Made by a program: the position numbers and the translations under genes | Shown here: in pieces, positions 6,346 through 6,522 of the stretch | Layout: each line of letters opens with the position of its first letter | Position numbering within the stretch: the stretch's first letter is position 1 | NCBI GenBank assembly: GCA_030837305.1 | Contig: JAUPKT010000232.1 | Coordinates: 1-6,522 of the forward strand | Length of the DNA: 6,522 bases | Source of the DNA: Thermodesulfobacteriota bacterium | GTDB lineage: Bacteria > Desulfobacterota > Desulfomonilia > Desulfomonilales > Desulfomonilaceae | Direction: 5' to 3' | The notes under the pieces: generated by a model | Database searches by the model: none | What the model was told of the DNA's origin: nothing | The model's input: the letters and a program-made list of their open reading frames with translations, nothing else

Positions 6346-6522
6346 ATGACTATAAGATATCTCATGGTAATTAGTGCAATGTCTTTGACCATGTGGGTGT
6401 CCACACTATCGGCCTCTGACAGCTATACCAAGAGAAACACAACTCAGGTGAAATCACGGCCTCCGGCAGTCAAAAAGGTGCCGAATCCTCAATATAGAGG
6501 GACCGCACCCCTGTATTATCGG
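6346..6522 (+). CDS. Exported protein of unknown function, 3' end outside the window
   Basis: An ORF opens at ATG 6346 and is still open at the window end after 59 codons. An in-frame TGA at 6337-6339 prevents an upstream start. ATG at 6364 (codon 7) is an alternative. The N-terminus looks like a Sec signal peptide: MTIRYLMV, a hydrophobic stretch through about residue 20, and a likely cleavage after LSA near residue 23. The mature part begins SDSYTKRN and is basic, proline-rich and polar, with no domain I recognise. AGAAG at 6332-6336, nine bases upstream, is a modest ribosome binding site. The gene starts 19 bases after the tRNA CCA end, with no terminator or separate promoter visible between them, so it may be read from the tRNA promoter. 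Confidence 0.65.
   Translation, partial: MTIRYLMVISAMSLTMWVSTLSASDSYTKRNTTQVKSRPPAVKKVPNPQYRGTAPLYYR

Noticed and set aside
6216..6404. Minus-strand ORF of 62 residues with a CERGDSNPHGFPRR-like stretch
   Set aside because: It is the antisense translation of the tRNA-Leu gene, a well-known type of spurious protein prediction.

Overview
The window looks like chromosomal DNA from a Gram-negative bacterium with an outer membrane. It encodes a tripartite-type RND efflux pump and its lipoprotein adaptor, plus a CCA-encoding tRNA. Mixed base composition, long TolB-like/FG-GAP secreted proteins and an RND-then-adaptor gene order would fit a deltaproteobacterium (Desulfobacterota). That placement is inference from style, not from a diagnostic marker.

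Layout. Bases 1-306 hold no confidently coding gene. Two reading frames are open from the window edge (to 123 and to 92), so the tail of an upstream gene may be present. A seven-codon ORF with a strong ribosome binding site starts at 89, and a textbook intrinsic terminator lies at 239-268. From 307 to 6120 there are three tightly packed plus-strand genes: a secreted protein with a TolB-like N-terminal domain and calcium-loop FG-GAP/VCBS repeats (307-1863), an HAE1-type RND permease of 1038 residues (1904-5020), and a periplasmic adaptor lipoprotein of 367 residues (5017-6120). The last two overlap by the four bases ATGA. The gap between the first two is 40 bases. Bases 6121-6240 are intergenic and hold a promoter with a perfect TATAAT box. 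A tRNA-Leu(UAG) gene fills 6241-6326. A gene for an exported protein begins 19 bases after it (6346) and runs off the window.

How the parts work together. The permease has the Asp-Asp pair and the Lys of the proton relay, and the adaptor has the conserved RLS-type tip motif used to dock a TolC-family channel. The pair should therefore form an inner-membrane proton-driven exporter that needs an outer-membrane channel. No channel gene is in the window. Its place in the operon is taken by the TolB-like/FG-GAP protein, which is the most unusual part and could be an envelope accessory of the pump.

The other unresolved region is the leader. It combines a terminator, a mini-ORF and an in-frame amber codon just before the operon start, which can be read as an upstream gene's terminator, an attenuator, or a decayed small gene.
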